A stretch of 64,000 bases of DNA from Pedobacter polaris (GCF_005116505.1 NZ_SWBR01000002.1:1054314-1118313); one strand, 5' to 3'; counted from the first letter of the stretch, positions 46,717-55,565 are shown. Translations and numbers: made by a program. The notes: generated from the letters alone by a model not told the origin.

Positions 46717-47098
46717 TGCTAAAAAGGTAATGATGATTGATGATAATGACATTGACCTAAAAATCAATGCCAAATTGATAAATATTACCAAATTATTTGA
46801 TGAAATCATCATTTGCCAATCGGCTGAAGAAGCATTAGATTTCCTAAACCAGCATATTGAAAATCCTGATAAATTACCAAATTTCATTCTATTAGATATT
46901 CAAATGCCCGAAATGGATGGTTTTGATTTTTTAGAAGAATACAAAAATTTTCCAAAAAAATTCACAGATAGATGCCCTGTTGCTATGCTTTCATCTACTT
47001 TAGATTTTGGCGATATACAAAGAGCTGAGGCCAATCCATATGTGATTAAATTACTTAAAAAACCACTTTCTACTAAAGAATTGGGAGCGTTGCTTTAG
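46706..47098 (+). CDS. Single-domain response regulator
   Basis: A 130-residue receiver with IDDNDID, Asp64 (ILLDIQMPEMDG) and a Lys in LLKKPLS. It overlaps the receiver-kinase by 11 bases, so translational coupling is expected, and it is the likely end acceptor of that kinase. No output domain. The start could also be the internal MMIDDND. It is the last gene of the operon and converges with a YceI-like gene 26 bases away. Confidence 0.9.
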   Translation: MLNNAKKVMMIDDNDIDLKINAKLINITKLFDEIIICQSAEEALDFLNQHIENPDKLPNFILLDIQMPEMDGFDFLEEYKNFPKKFTDRCPVAMLSSTLDFGDIQRAEANPYVIKLLKKPLSTKELGALL

Positions 47099-47124
47099 GT
47101 TTTATTAAATAGGCTGCAGTAAAT

Positions 47125-47784
47125 TTAATTACTAAAGCGAATTTCTTTCTCCATTGGTGCATCTTGAGATTTTGCGATTACTGCTGAAATCTTAGTTAAG
47201 GTAAATTCTATATTAATACTAATTTTGTCTTTAGCATGGTAATCTTTGATATCCTTAGGTACAACACCAAGTTCATATAACCAAATCACTTGTGTGCCTT
47301 TAACAGTTATGCTTTGGTCTTTTTCCATCACATATTGCAAACTCATTGGGGCATAATGTAAACCATTTAACATTTGTACCTCTCCATTTAGCTGTGCCAC
47401 TTTTAAAATAGGCAGAATCATCAGGTTTTTTTGCGAGAACGCGATTTTATTATTCCCGCTGCTGAGCATGGCCTGATAGATATCAGAGCCAACCTTGTCT
47501 TGTTTATGATCTGCTTCGTTAACAGAAAGGCTAAAACTAAAATTAGAAATACTATCTAATCCTTTTTCATGCGCACTAAACTTCCCAGTACAACCAAAAT
47601 TTTCTATCTCTGGCTTCCAGTCCTTCAGCTTCCCAGAACCCTCAATACTTAACTTTGAGCTTTGGATCTGATAAGCTTCTTCTTGGGCAAAGAGTTTGGT
47701 AGATGAAAAAAGAAATAAACATGTGCAAGTGGCTAGAAGGCTAATTAAAATTTTGGATATAGCCAGTTTGATTAATTTTTTCAT
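47125..47784 (-). CDS. Secreted YceI-like protein
   Basis: A 219-residue protein with a signal peptide (MKKLIKLAISKILISLLATC then FLFSSTKLFA-Q). The mature part (YQIQSSKLSIEGSGKLKDW, FSFSLSVNEADHKQDK, VKGTQVIW) resembles the YceI lipocalin-like fold, which binds isoprenoid-type lipids. The start at 47784 overlaps the end of the upstream kinase gene by 44 bases; an even longer frame starts at 47802. The match is moderate, so the assignment is tentative. Confidence 0.7.
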   Translation of the reverse strand: MKKLIKLAISKILISLLATCTCLFLFSSTKLFAQEEAYQIQSSKLSIEGSGKLKDWKPEIENFGCTGKFSAHEKGLDSISNFSFSLSVNEADHKQDKVGSDIYQAMLSSGNNKIAFSQKNLMILPILKVAQLNGEVQMLNGLHYAPMSLQYVMEKDQSITVKGTQVIWLYELGVVPKDIKDYHAKDKISINIEFTLTKISAVIAKSQDAPMEKEIRFSN

Positions 47785-49192
47785 TTCTTTTCTTATTAGC
47801 AATTGTGCTTCTTATCGATTGGTTTTTATGCTTTGGAAGTGTAAAGTTAAAGACTGACCCAATACCTAATTCAGACTCTACCCATATCTTTCCGCCCATG
47901 AATTCAACAATTTTCTTGGTAACCGCCAAGCCTATTCCTGTGCCTCCAAATTCTGACCTTGCATGCAATCTTTTGAAAATTACAAAAATTTGTTCAAAAT
48001 GACAATTATTAATTCCAATACCATTATCAGCTACAGCAAACTGCCAATAATCTCCTACTTCTTTGCAAGTGATATTAATGATGGGTGCACCTCCATTCCT
48101 TTGATATTTTAGCGCATTGCTAATCAAATTCTGAAAAACCTGTCTTATTGGTGCCTTAAAAGCATTAATGTTTGGGAGTCCATCAAATGTTACATTAGCC
48201 TGCAATTCATTGATCTGTCTATGGGAGAGTGCAGTGATTTCATTAACCATTTCTGTTAAGTCTATATCTTCTAATTTATCTTCGGTTTTTCCTACTTTCG
48301 AATATTCTAACAGATCAAGAATCAATTGTTTCATGCGTAGTGCTCCATCTGAAGCAAAATGAATATACTGTTTGCCTTTTTCGTCAATTACGGGTTCATA
48401 TCTTTCTTGTAATAGTTCTAGGAAAGCAGTAATCATGCGAAGAGGCTCTTGCAAGTCATGAGAAGCAATATAGGCGAATTTTTCAAGTTCATCGTTAGAA
48501 CGAGATAGCTCTCTCGCATTTGACTCTAAGCTAATATTTAACTTTTTAAGCACATCTGCATGAATCTTACGTTCATTTGATAATTGAGCTTCTTTTTGTA
48601 ACTCAATTAACTGTAGAGCCTGAGAGATATATCTTGCATTGGATTTCTTCATTTGATAAGCCCACAATCCACAGATAAAAAAGATAATCGTAGTTGATAA
48701 AATATGGATTATAAAAGACTTAGTTTCAAAATTGGCATGACTTGTAAAATAAATTCCGTCAATACCAGAAACCTTCAGGTAGCTAGAAAAAACATGGTGC
48801 AACACAACAACAATTAATATCGGAATCTGTAACGTCCATTTTTGATACGTTACGAGAATGGCACTTCCAATAAAAGTAAAGAAATACATTTCAAACATAC
48901 CATGTGATTGGTAAATGAACTGGGCCATGAAAATGCCAAGTATTGCACTTAGTACGTACTGATAAAGAGAATAATTTGGTAACAATAACTTAACCGAATA
49001 AAAAGAAAGTAGAGAAATACCACCTAAAACAAATGCAATTAGCCAAGTACCATAAAAATTAGCCAATATAATCCCCACAACAAAATAACCAATTACAAAA
49101 TAATTCATCAGGCTATCTGATCTTTCCTTTGTTTTTGAATGGAAGGCCTCGGCCTTTACTTTTAATTGCTCGTGATAATTCTCCAATGTCAA
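47741..49192 (-). CDS. Membrane sensor histidine kinase
   Basis: A 483-residue kinase with about six transmembrane helices (residues 30-180, no large periplasmic domain), a coiled coil (190-240), HisKA with His245 (IASHDLQEPLRMITAF) and an ATPase domain ending GTGIGLAVTKKIVEFMGG. HisKA sequences of the SHDLQEPLR type are typical of cytosolic light/phytochrome-like kinases in Bacteroidota. The cognate regulator is uncertain; the LuxR-type one lies 161 bases upstream. Confidence 0.9.
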   Translation of the reverse strand: MTLENYHEQLKVKAEAFHSKTKERSDSLMNYFVIGYFVVGIILANFYGTWLIAFVLGGISLLSFYSVKLLLPNYSLYQYVLSAILGIFMAQFIYQSHGMFEMYFFTFIGSAILVTYQKWTLQIPILIVVVLHHVFSSYLKVSGIDGIYFTSHANFETKSFIIHILSTTIIFFICGLWAYQMKKSNARYISQALQLIELQKEAQLSNERKIHADVLKKLNISLESNARELSRSNDELEKFAYIASHDLQEPLRMITAFLELLQERYEPVIDEKGKQYIHFASDGALRMKQLILDLLEYSKVGKTEDKLEDIDLTEMVNEITALSHRQINELQANVTFDGLPNINAFKAPIRQVFQNLISNALKYQRNGGAPIINITCKEVGDYWQFAVADNGIGINNCHFEQIFVIFKRLHARSEFGGTGIGLAVTKKIVEFMGGKIWVESELGIGSVFNFTLPKHKNQSIRSTIANKKRNEKINQTGYIQNFN

Positions 49193-49353
49193 TTTATTCT
49201 TACATTTTCGAAGATGTCGATTAAGGAGCCTTAAAAAAATAGAACCAATTATGAATAGCTTGTAGTTGTTTGGTCTACAAAATAACTACTGTGGTACATT
49301 TAATATCTTGTCGTGGAGTTGGTAGATTGACCCAAATGTTTGTCTTGGTAAGC

Positions 49354-49986
49354 TTAAACTAGCTTTCGCTTAATGGCATAAGTTGTTAATGCAGCATTAT
49401 TTTTCATGTTCATTTTCTCTAATATCCTAGCTCGATAAGTACTAATGGTAGGTGTACTTAGCAAAAGTAATTCTGCAATTTCAGAAACTGTTTTTCCAGA
49501 AGCGATCAACAAGAGAGTTTGATACTCTCGATCTGACAGAAGTTCATGAGGCTCTTTTTCAGGGTCATCATGCAGCAAGAAGAGCAGTTTTTCTGAAAGT
49601 GATTGTGACACATATTTTTTTCCGAGTAGGATGTGGTTAATTGCTTTTACCAATTCCATGTCTGCTACATCTTTTGAGAGATAGCCAGATGCTCCAAGCT
49701 TAAGGGCACGAAAAGCAATCTGTTCTTCACTATGAAAGCTAAACATTAATACAGGAACCTTGATTTTTTCTGTCTTAATCTGCTTAAGAATATCGAACCC
49801 ACTCCTCCCAGGGAGATCTATATCTAAAATCAAGATATCCCATGTATGAGTATGTAGGCTTTGAAGCACTTCTGCATAATTAATGGCTTCTCCAATCTCA
49901 ACCATTGGAAATTCGCTTGTACAAATCTGTTTCACACCACCCCTAATTGCAGAGTGATCATCTGCTATCAATATTCTTTTTGTCAT
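49354..49986 (-). CDS. NarL/FixJ-type response regulator
   Basis: A 210-residue regulator with a receiver (ADDHSAI, Asp55 in ILILDIDLPGRSG) and a C-terminal LuxR helix-turn-helix (about 145-205, SDREYQTLLLIASGKTVSEI, STYRARILEKM). Its start codon abuts the stop of the kinase upstream (no gap), so the pair is co-translated. It probably controls genes near the cluster; targets are not seen. Confidence 0.93.
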   Translation of the reverse strand: MTKRILIADDHSAIRGGVKQICTSEFPMVEIGEAINYAEVLQSLHTHTWDILILDIDLPGRSGFDILKQIKTEKIKVPVLMFSFHSEEQIAFRALKLGASGYLSKDVADMELVKAINHILLGKKYVSQSLSEKLLFLLHDDPEKEPHELLSDREYQTLLLIASGKTVSEIAELLLLSTPTISTYRARILEKMNMKNNAALTTYAIKRKLV

Positions 49987-51045
49987 TTATTTCAAAGTTA
50001 GTTCAATAGTGGTTCCTTCCATAGCAATACTTGTAATTTTCAATACACCTCCAATAAGGCTTGCCCGTTCTTTCATATTATTCAGCCCCATTGACAATGG
50101 GTTCTGTAAGAAGGTTTCCATGATGCCTTTACCATTGTCAACAATCCGAATAAGCAACTGCCCTTCTTGCTCTCCTATCCATACATCTACAACAGATGCC
50201 ATGGCATGTTTAGCAATGTTGGTAAGTGCTTCTTGGCAAATACGGAAAATATTGATCTCGGTTTCTTTATCAATCTTGGGCTGTGATACTTCTATATTAA
50301 GTTGACTAAGAATTCCTGTCTTCTTTCCAAATTCTGCAACAAGCCAATCTATCGCTACAAACAAGCCAAGCTTATCAATAAGTACAGGTCTTAACTCATT
50401 AGCAATCTGCCTTACCGAATCAATACTACCATTTACTTCACTAATCATCAGGTCTATCGAACCTCTTAATTCGTCATCTATCTTCTCGTTTCTTTTTAAT
50501 GCAGATAATGACATCTTTAAGCCTGTGAGTTGTTGGCCAAACTCATCATGAATTTCACGAGCTATACGTGCTCGCTCATCTTCTATGGCCTTGTTTAAAC
50601 GACCTGCAAAACCTCTTACTCTTCTTTCTGAAGCTTCTAAGGCAGCGATAAACTTTCTTCTTTCGGTACTATAGATAATACTTTTGTACAATGAATGACT
50701 AGTTAACCCATCTTTTAGCAAGTAATCTGAAACACCCATCGATAATGACTTCACACCAAAATAAAAGTCTAAGTGACCAGTAAGCACAATCACAGGTACA
50801 TCACCACATAGCTTTACCATTTCTTTGATTAATCTTTCACCAGAATTATCAGGAAGGGAAAGATCCAAGAGCACAACTTTGTAACTTTGTGTTGGATCCA
50901 TCAACTGTGCCTCTGCCTCCATGAATGTTTTTGCTTGAATAATTACAGGTGCATTGATTCTCTCTATAATTAATTCTTCGACTAAGAAAAAGTCGCCCGG
51001 ATTATCTTCGACTACTAATATCTGATATCCACTTTCTATTTCCAT
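49987..51045 (-). CDS. Receiver-HisKA_3 histidine kinase (NarX-like transmitter)
   Basis: A 352-residue soluble protein with an N-terminal receiver (VEDNPGD, Asp61 in VVLLDLSLPDNSG) and a HisKA_3 transmitter with His166 in IAREIHDEFGQQL, then a HATPase (NIFRICQEALTNIAKHA, DNGKGI). HisKA_3 kinases pair with NarL-type regulators, and such a regulator follows immediately. A 47-aa gene abuts upstream. The receiver suggests input from another kinase. Confidence 0.92.
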   Translation of the reverse strand: MEIESGYQILVVEDNPGDFFLVEELIIERINAPVIIQAKTFMEAEAQLMDPTQSYKVVLLDLSLPDNSGERLIKEMVKLCGDVPVIVLTGHLDFYFGVKSLSMGVSDYLLKDGLTSHSLYKSIIYSTERRKFIAALEASERRVRGFAGRLNKAIEDERARIAREIHDEFGQQLTGLKMSLSALKRNEKIDDELRGSIDLMISEVNGSIDSVRQIANELRPVLIDKLGLFVAIDWLVAEFGKKTGILSQLNIEVSQPKIDKETEINIFRICQEALTNIAKHAMASVVDVWIGEQEGQLLIRIVDNGKGIMETFLQNPLSMGLNNMKERASLIGGVLKITSIAMEGTTIELTLK

Positions 51046-51189
51046 CTACTTTATTAGATTGATAAACCGATTAATCCAAAATATTTCTATTCTTAGTTCC
51101 TCGGTGATAAAGTTTTCATGTTCATCCCTGCTTGGCGTGATTAAAAGTTGACGTTGCTTATTAAATAGTTGTATTGAGTTTTGATTCAT
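51046..51189 (-). CDS. Probable small protein (47 aa) leading the kinase operon
   Basis: Read from the reverse strand: MNQNSIQLFNKQRQLL opens a 47-residue frame that ends ...IFWINRFINLIK. Its TAG stop directly abuts the ATG of the receiver-kinase, the same zero-gap junction as between the kinase and the LuxR-type regulator. It has two short amphipathic helices and no membrane segment or known family. The junction supports a real, coupled gene or a leader peptide for the operon. It is too short to confirm by composition. Confidence 0.5.
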   Translation of the reverse strand: MNQNSIQLFNKQRQLLITPSRDEHENFITEELRIEIFWINRFINLIK

Positions 51190-51436
51190 ATTATTGTTTA
51201 CTGTGAAAACTTAGATTTAGTAACACAGAATCAAGTTGTTATGTTCAGGTGTAAATTTACCATCTTTAAAGTTAGTGCTTAACCTTCATAATTCCTAAAG
51301 TATTTCTTGCCAAAAAGATTAATTCAAATACAAAAATGTTTTTTTTTGTATTCAGTACTTTCTTACCCCTTTTAGTTTTAGTCTGAAACTTTACCAATCA
51401 TGCTTTGTTATCATTTTAAAATTTAATTAAACGGTT

Positions 51437-51697
51437 ATGGAAAATCAAGAAAACAATGCAGGATTAGGTAAAAATCACGATCAGGCAGCTCATGATCATG
51501 ATATCGCAAAAAAACAAAGTGAGGCAAAACCTGCAGCAGAAAATTTAGATATGATGCCCAATAGTGTGAATAAAAATGGTAACAAAAATTTTGAGGCAGA
51601 GGATAAAGATGACAAAGCTATTCATCACAGAGCCGATGAATATGCAAAAGAAGAACACACCAAGGCAGACGAATGGGAAGATACTTCAACTAAATAA
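51437..51697 (+). CDS. Small hydrophilic, probably disordered protein (86 aa)
   Basis: Not recognised as a family. It is highly charged (Lys, Asp, Glu, His, Asn) with no hydrophobic core, like stress-related disordered proteins of Bacteroidota. Features are NAGLGKNHDQAAHDHDIAKK and a tail HTKADEWEDTSTK. One base separates it from the following response regulator, so it may be under the same control; a general-stress role is only a guess. Confidence 0.6.
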   Translation: MENQENNAGLGKNHDQAAHDHDIAKKQSEAKPAAENLDMMPNSVNKNGNKNFEAEDKDDKAIHHRADEYAKEEHTKADEWEDTSTK

Positions 51698-51698
51698 T

Positions 51699-52067
51699 AT
51701 GAAAAAGGCAAAAAAATGTGTCTACTTGTTAGAAGACAATGATGATATTAGAGAAATGATTTCTTTCCTTTTAACTGAAGAAAACTATGAGGTACACGGT
51801 TATCCGACGGTTAAATCTTTTAATGATGAAATGAAAACCGGTAAACCAGACATGATTGTATTGGATGTAATGTTAGCAGATGGGAATGGTATTGATGTAT
51901 GTGATAGCTTAAAGTCGAACAAACGGACAAAGCAAATTCCAATTTTAATGATGTCTGCCCATGCACAATTGTTAAATATTAAGGAAAAATGTGATGCAGA
52001 AGACTTTATCAGTAAGCCTTTTGATATTTATGATTTTGTAAAAAAAGTAGATCATTATTTAAATTAA
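51699..52067 (+). CDS. Single-domain response regulator
   Basis: A 122-residue receiver with LLEDNDDIRE, Asp56 (IVLDVMLADGNG), MSAHA and DFISKPF. No output domain. The start MKKAKKCVYLLEDN at 51699 is chosen over a longer frame that reads through the small charged gene in another phase. It is probably a phosphorelay element served by one of the nearby kinases. Confidence 0.9.
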   Translation: MKKAKKCVYLLEDNDDIREMISFLLTEENYEVHGYPTVKSFNDEMKTGKPDMIVLDVMLADGNGIDVCDSLKSNKRTKQIPILMMSAHAQLLNIKEKCDAEDFISKPFDIYDFVKKVDHYLN

Positions 52068-52097
52068 AGCATTTGGTAGTACGCAAAGTACATCACC

Positions 52098-53243
52098 TTA
52101 TTTAATCAAATTAGTGTATAATGCATTTACTGTTCTCTTTAATGCCTCATTAAAACCATTGCTATAAACCGGATTACAACCATTTGTAATTACAACAATT
52201 CCAAAATCTTCTTTGGGATCAAAAAACATCATACTGTATAGGCCATAAGCAGAACCCGTATGCCCTATCATTTTTTTCCCATCTATTAATTTAGTGGTTT
52301 GTAGCAATGCCAAACCATAATTTTCTTCATCAGAAAGCTTGGTTTGCATTTGCTTGGCACTCCTTTTCGAAATAATTTTTACGCCTTTGTAAGTTCCCTT
52401 ATATTGGTGCATAGTCATGTACTTGGCTAAATCTATAGCAGAAATTTTCATCCCACCTGTTGGCGAAAAGATAGGGGTGCTATAACCCATTATATAATTT
52501 TTAATTTCTGTTCTGCGAGGGTTATAAGCCATTGGCGATGCAGTAAACTTTTTGGTTTTGGCCTCATACTCATACAGCGTGGCGAAACGATTACTATCTA
52601 ATGAATCGATGCAGTAACCACCATATAGCTCCAGTGGCTTAAGCACATGATTTTTCACATAGCTATCAAAACGTTCACCAGAAAATTTTTCGATGACCGT
52701 ACCTACCATGTTGAAATTTAAATTACAATATTGATAACCTTTGCCAGGTTCATAATCATTATAACACTTCGCCCAGTTTACATTCTTATCTGGGTTAATT
52801 GCATCAAGATTAAAATAACCTTCACTATCATTGATGCTTGAGGTATGCGAGAGCACCATTTTTAAGGTAATAACCGTTTCGGGAAATTTAGGATTTCTTA
52901 CTTTAAAACCAACAAGCTTACTAAAATCATCTTTTAGCGACATTTTACCTGCTTCTACCAGTTGCATAATAGATGTAGCGGAAAACGACTTAGAAATAGA
53001 GGCTATCCTAAATAAAGTTTGATCAGTAAGTGGTGTATTACTTATTATGTCTTTTAAACCAAATGAATGAGTATAAATGAGCTCGCCCTTTTTTACCACT
53101 GCAACAGCTAATCCAACTACATCTCGGTCTTTCATAATTTCTTGTATTTCTACCTCAGCTTTTGCTGCCTGAGCAAAAGCATTTATTGATGAAAGTGCTA
53201 TTAAAAGGATAGTGACTGAATATTTAATCAGGAATGATTTCAT
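52098..53243 (-). CDS. Serine hydrolase, class C beta-lactamase-like
   Basis: A 381-residue secreted enzyme (signal peptide ending AFA-Q). It has the SxxK motif SISK (nucleophile Ser near residue 79, FRIASISKSFSAT), the Tyr motif YQYCNLN (YCN) near 166 and HTGSAYG replacing KTG near 337. These are the three motifs of the class C beta-lactamase/PBP4*/esterase family. Substrate unknown: peptidoglycan-type peptides or esters are both possible, and antibiotic resistance should not be assumed. Confidence 0.9.
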   Translation of the reverse strand: MKSFLIKYSVTILLIALSSINAFAQAAKAEVEIQEIMKDRDVVGLAVAVVKKGELIYTHSFGLKDIISNTPLTDQTLFRIASISKSFSATSIMQLVEAGKMSLKDDFSKLVGFKVRNPKFPETVITLKMVLSHTSSINDSEGYFNLDAINPDKNVNWAKCYNDYEPGKGYQYCNLNFNMVGTVIEKFSGERFDSYVKNHVLKPLELYGGYCIDSLDSNRFATLYEYEAKTKKFTASPMAYNPRRTEIKNYIMGYSTPIFSPTGGMKISAIDLAKYMTMHQYKGTYKGVKIISKRSAKQMQTKLSDEENYGLALLQTTKLIDGKKMIGHTGSAYGLYSMMFFDPKEDFGIVVITNGCNPVYSNGFNEALKRTVNALYTNLIK

Positions 53244-53322
53244 TAAGTGATGTTTAATAGTAAATATAATAATCCATTAGTGCATTAATGATTAGGTTTT
53301 ATAAAAATTCGTATATTGTATA

Positions 53323-53421
53323 ATGGATTTACAAGTGTATAGCATCATATTACCCATTTTGCTCGCCGCCCTTGGTGGTGCCATTATTTATTTTTTAGTT
53401 AAAAAAACAAAAGAAAAATAA
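53323..53421 (+). CDS. Small single-pass membrane protein (32 aa)
   Basis: Reading MDLQVYSIILPILLAALGGA then IIYFLVKKTKEK. One hydrophobic helix (residues about 6-26) and a basic cytosolic tail (KKTKEK) fit the positive-inside rule. The frame is short and stands alone in a 300-base gap between convergent or divergent neighbours, so it is plausible but unproven. Confidence 0.45.
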   Translation: MDLQVYSIILPILLAALGGAIIYFLVKKTKEK

Positions 53422-53543
53422 TAAAAATTATAGTTGAATAATCTATTTCTTTTGAGAGCTGCATTAAAATAGTGAATCGAGTAGCTTCTTTTGCTATAGA
53501 AATAATGAATATTGAGATTAATAAAAATGACAATATTTTTTCA

Positions 53544-54314
53544 TTATAATTCTCTTATCCAAATGTTTCTAAAGCTAATTGGCTCACTTTTATCACCATG
53601 AGATTGAAGTTTAATTGGGCTTGCACCGTGTGCTTTAGTGTAAGATGGTCTGCCAATGTACTGTGTTGGACCAGTTAATTCAAAGTTATTCTGTACCAGA
53701 ACCCCATTAAATAAAACCGTAACTCTAGCTGGGCTTTTTAAACTTCCATCTTTATAAAAAACGGGTGCAGTCCAAATCACATCATAAGTTTGCCATTCAC
53801 CTGGTTTTTTATTGGCATTAACTAATGGCGTAGTTTGTTTATACACACTTGCAGCCTGTCCGTTTGTATAAGTCTTATTTTGATAAGAATCTAAAATTTG
53901 TAATTCGTAACCATCATCTCCTTTTCCAGTTGATGCCAAAAACAAACCACTATTGCCCCTTGCTTGCCCTTCACCTGTTATATTTTTAGGAATAAACCAT
54001 TCTATATGCAATTGATAATTGGTAAATGCCTGTTTAGTTTCAATATTACCTGTGCTTTTGTCAACTGTAATTATCCCATCCTTTACTAACCATTTTGCAG
54101 GCCCCCTATCATTTACACTCAACCAGTGATCTAAGTTCTTTCCATCAAACAAAATTATGGCATCAGAAGGAGCAGCACCAGAAATTGCACCAGGTGTTAT
54201 TACTGGCGGTACTGGGGTGTAAAACTCTGTATCCTCATGTTTTGGCTTGTCTTGAGCGCTTGCTTGTAAAAATGGTACTGTACAAAATGCAGCTAATACT
54301 AAATAATTTTTCAT
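53544..54314 (-). CDS. DUF1080 (3-keto-disaccharide hydrolase-like) secreted protein
   Basis: A 256-residue secreted protein (signal peptide to SAQ). Residues about 50-250 are a concanavalin-like jelly roll with the DUF1080 hallmarks LFDGKNLDHWL, NYQLHIEWFIP, GNSGLFLA and YELQILDS, ending IRLQSHGD-like (PIKLQSHGDKSEPISFRNIW). Members hydrolyse 3-keto-glucosides or related sugars. It has no linked sugar transporter here. It diverges from the luciferase-like gene. Confidence 0.9.
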   Translation of the reverse strand: MKNYLVLAAFCTVPFLQASAQDKPKHEDTEFYTPVPPVITPGAISGAAPSDAIILFDGKNLDHWLSVNDRGPAKWLVKDGIITVDKSTGNIETKQAFTNYQLHIEWFIPKNITGEGQARGNSGLFLASTGKGDDGYELQILDSYQNKTYTNGQAASVYKQTTPLVNANKKPGEWQTYDVIWTAPVFYKDGSLKSPARVTVLFNGVLVQNNFELTGPTQYIGRPSYTKAHGASPIKLQSHGDKSEPISFRNIWIREL

Positions 54315-54424
54315 TTAAAATGATTTTATGTTTGATAATCAGAATAGCTAAAGTTAACAATTCAATGCTTTTTTCTCTGTAAAAATTCTATATAAGATTT
54401 AGTTTTTTTCTATTGCATTTCTTA

Positions 54425-54442
54425 CCCTACATCAATGTAGGG
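54425..54442 (+). promoter_or_regulatory. Perfect 18-bp palindrome upstream of the LLM gene
   Basis: CCCTACATCAATGTAGGG has 8-base arms and a 2-base centre. It lies 15 bases upstream of the -7 element TAACTTTG, where it would overlap the -33 position, and between divergently transcribed genes. This fits a repressor operator; the cognate regulator is not known. Confidence 0.5.
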
Positions 54443-54457
54443 GTGCGGGTAGATAGT

Positions 54458-54465
54458 TAACTTTG
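54458..54465 (+). promoter_or_regulatory. Bacteroidota -7 promoter element (LLM oxidoreductase)
   Basis: TAACTTTG fits TAnnTTTG, 19 bases before the ATG at 54485, directly downstream of the 18-bp palindrome. Confidence 0.5.
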
Positions 54466-54484
54466 ACTAACAAAAAATAACATT

Positions 54485-55519
54485 ATGGAATTAGGTATTG
54501 GCATGTTTGGCGATTTATCCTTTGATCCTGCTACAGGAAAACCAAGGAATGCCAAAGTTAAATTACAAGAAATACTAGCGCAAATTAAATTGGCGGATGA
54601 GGTTGGCCTAGATGTATTTGGCTTAGGTGAACACCATAGGCCAGATTATGCAGTATCGAGCCCAGAAATTGTGTTGGCTGCCGCAGCCAGTATAACCAAA
54701 AATATTAAATTAACCAGTACGGTAACGGTACTCAGTTCTGCAGAACCAGTAAAGGTGTATCAAGATTTTGCTACGCTAGATTTAATCTCTAATGGCAGAG
54801 CCGAAATAGGTGTAGGTCGTGGTAGTTTTATAGAATCATTCCCTTTATTTGGTTACGATTTAAAAAATTATGACCAATTATTTGAAGAGAAGCTAGATTT
54901 ATTACTGAACATTAATACCAATGAAGTAGTAAACTGGAAAGGCCAGTTGCGTGCACCCTTAATTAACCAGCAGGTATTGCCAAGAGCAACCAACGATGGA
55001 CAATTACCTATTTGGATTGCTGTTGGTGGAACACCAGAATCTGTGCTGAGAGCAGCGAAACTAGGCTTACCGCTTATTGTAGCTATTATTGGTGGTATGC
55101 CAAAACAATTTAAGCCTTTAATTGAATATTACAAGGAACAATACATACTTCACAGACATGATATAACTAAAATGCAGATAGGCATTCATTCGCATAGTTT
55201 TTTAAGCAATGAACCCCAAAGCATTACCGACTATTATAGTAATTATGCTTCGCAAATGAACAGGATTGGTGCTTCTAGAGGTTGGCCATCATACAGTAAA
55301 ATGCAATACGAAACTGGTAGAGCTAAAGAGGGTGCTTTGTTTATTGGTGATACCAATGAAGTAACCGAGAAAATATTATACATGCATGAGTTGTTTGGAA
55401 TTACTCGATTTATTGGGCATATGGATGTTGGTGATCCATCGCATAGCACAATGATGAAATCTATTGAGTTATTTGGTAAAACGGTAGCGCCAGCTGTAAG
55501 AAAAGCTTTAGGTAAATAA
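54485..55519 (+). CDS. LLM class flavin-dependent oxidoreductase
   Basis: A 344-residue luciferase-like monooxygenase (F420/FMN group). It has the TIM-barrel family features FGLGEHHRPDYAVSSPEIVL, TSTVTVLSSAEPVKVYQDFA, GRAEIGVGRGSF near residues 113-124 and PIWIAVGGTPESVLRAA. Such enzymes oxidise diverse small molecules; the substrate is unknown. It is single, with a palindromic putative operator at its promoter. Confidence 0.92.
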   Translation: MELGIGMFGDLSFDPATGKPRNAKVKLQEILAQIKLADEVGLDVFGLGEHHRPDYAVSSPEIVLAAAASITKNIKLTSTVTVLSSAEPVKVYQDFATLDLISNGRAEIGVGRGSFIESFPLFGYDLKNYDQLFEEKLDLLLNINTNEVVNWKGQLRAPLINQQVLPRATNDGQLPIWIAVGGTPESVLRAAKLGLPLIVAIIGGMPKQFKPLIEYYKEQYILHRHDITKMQIGIHSHSFLSNEPQSITDYYSNYASQMNRIGASRGWPSYSKMQYETGRAKEGALFIGDTNEVTEKILYMHELFGITRFIGHMDVGDPSHSTMMKSIELFGKTVAPAVRKALGK

Positions 55520-55565
55520 TATGTCTAGATTTTAGTTAAAATTATTGTTATGTGGAATTGCAGTA

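Noticed and set aside
52098..53243. A true antibiotic-resistance beta-lactamase
   Set aside because: The SxxK and YxN motifs are shared by many esterases and peptidases, and the third motif is HTG instead of KTG, so resistance is not supported.
54095..54382. A 95-codon frame opposite the DUF1080 gene
   Set aside because: It is antisense to a well-supported gene and its composition looks non-coding.
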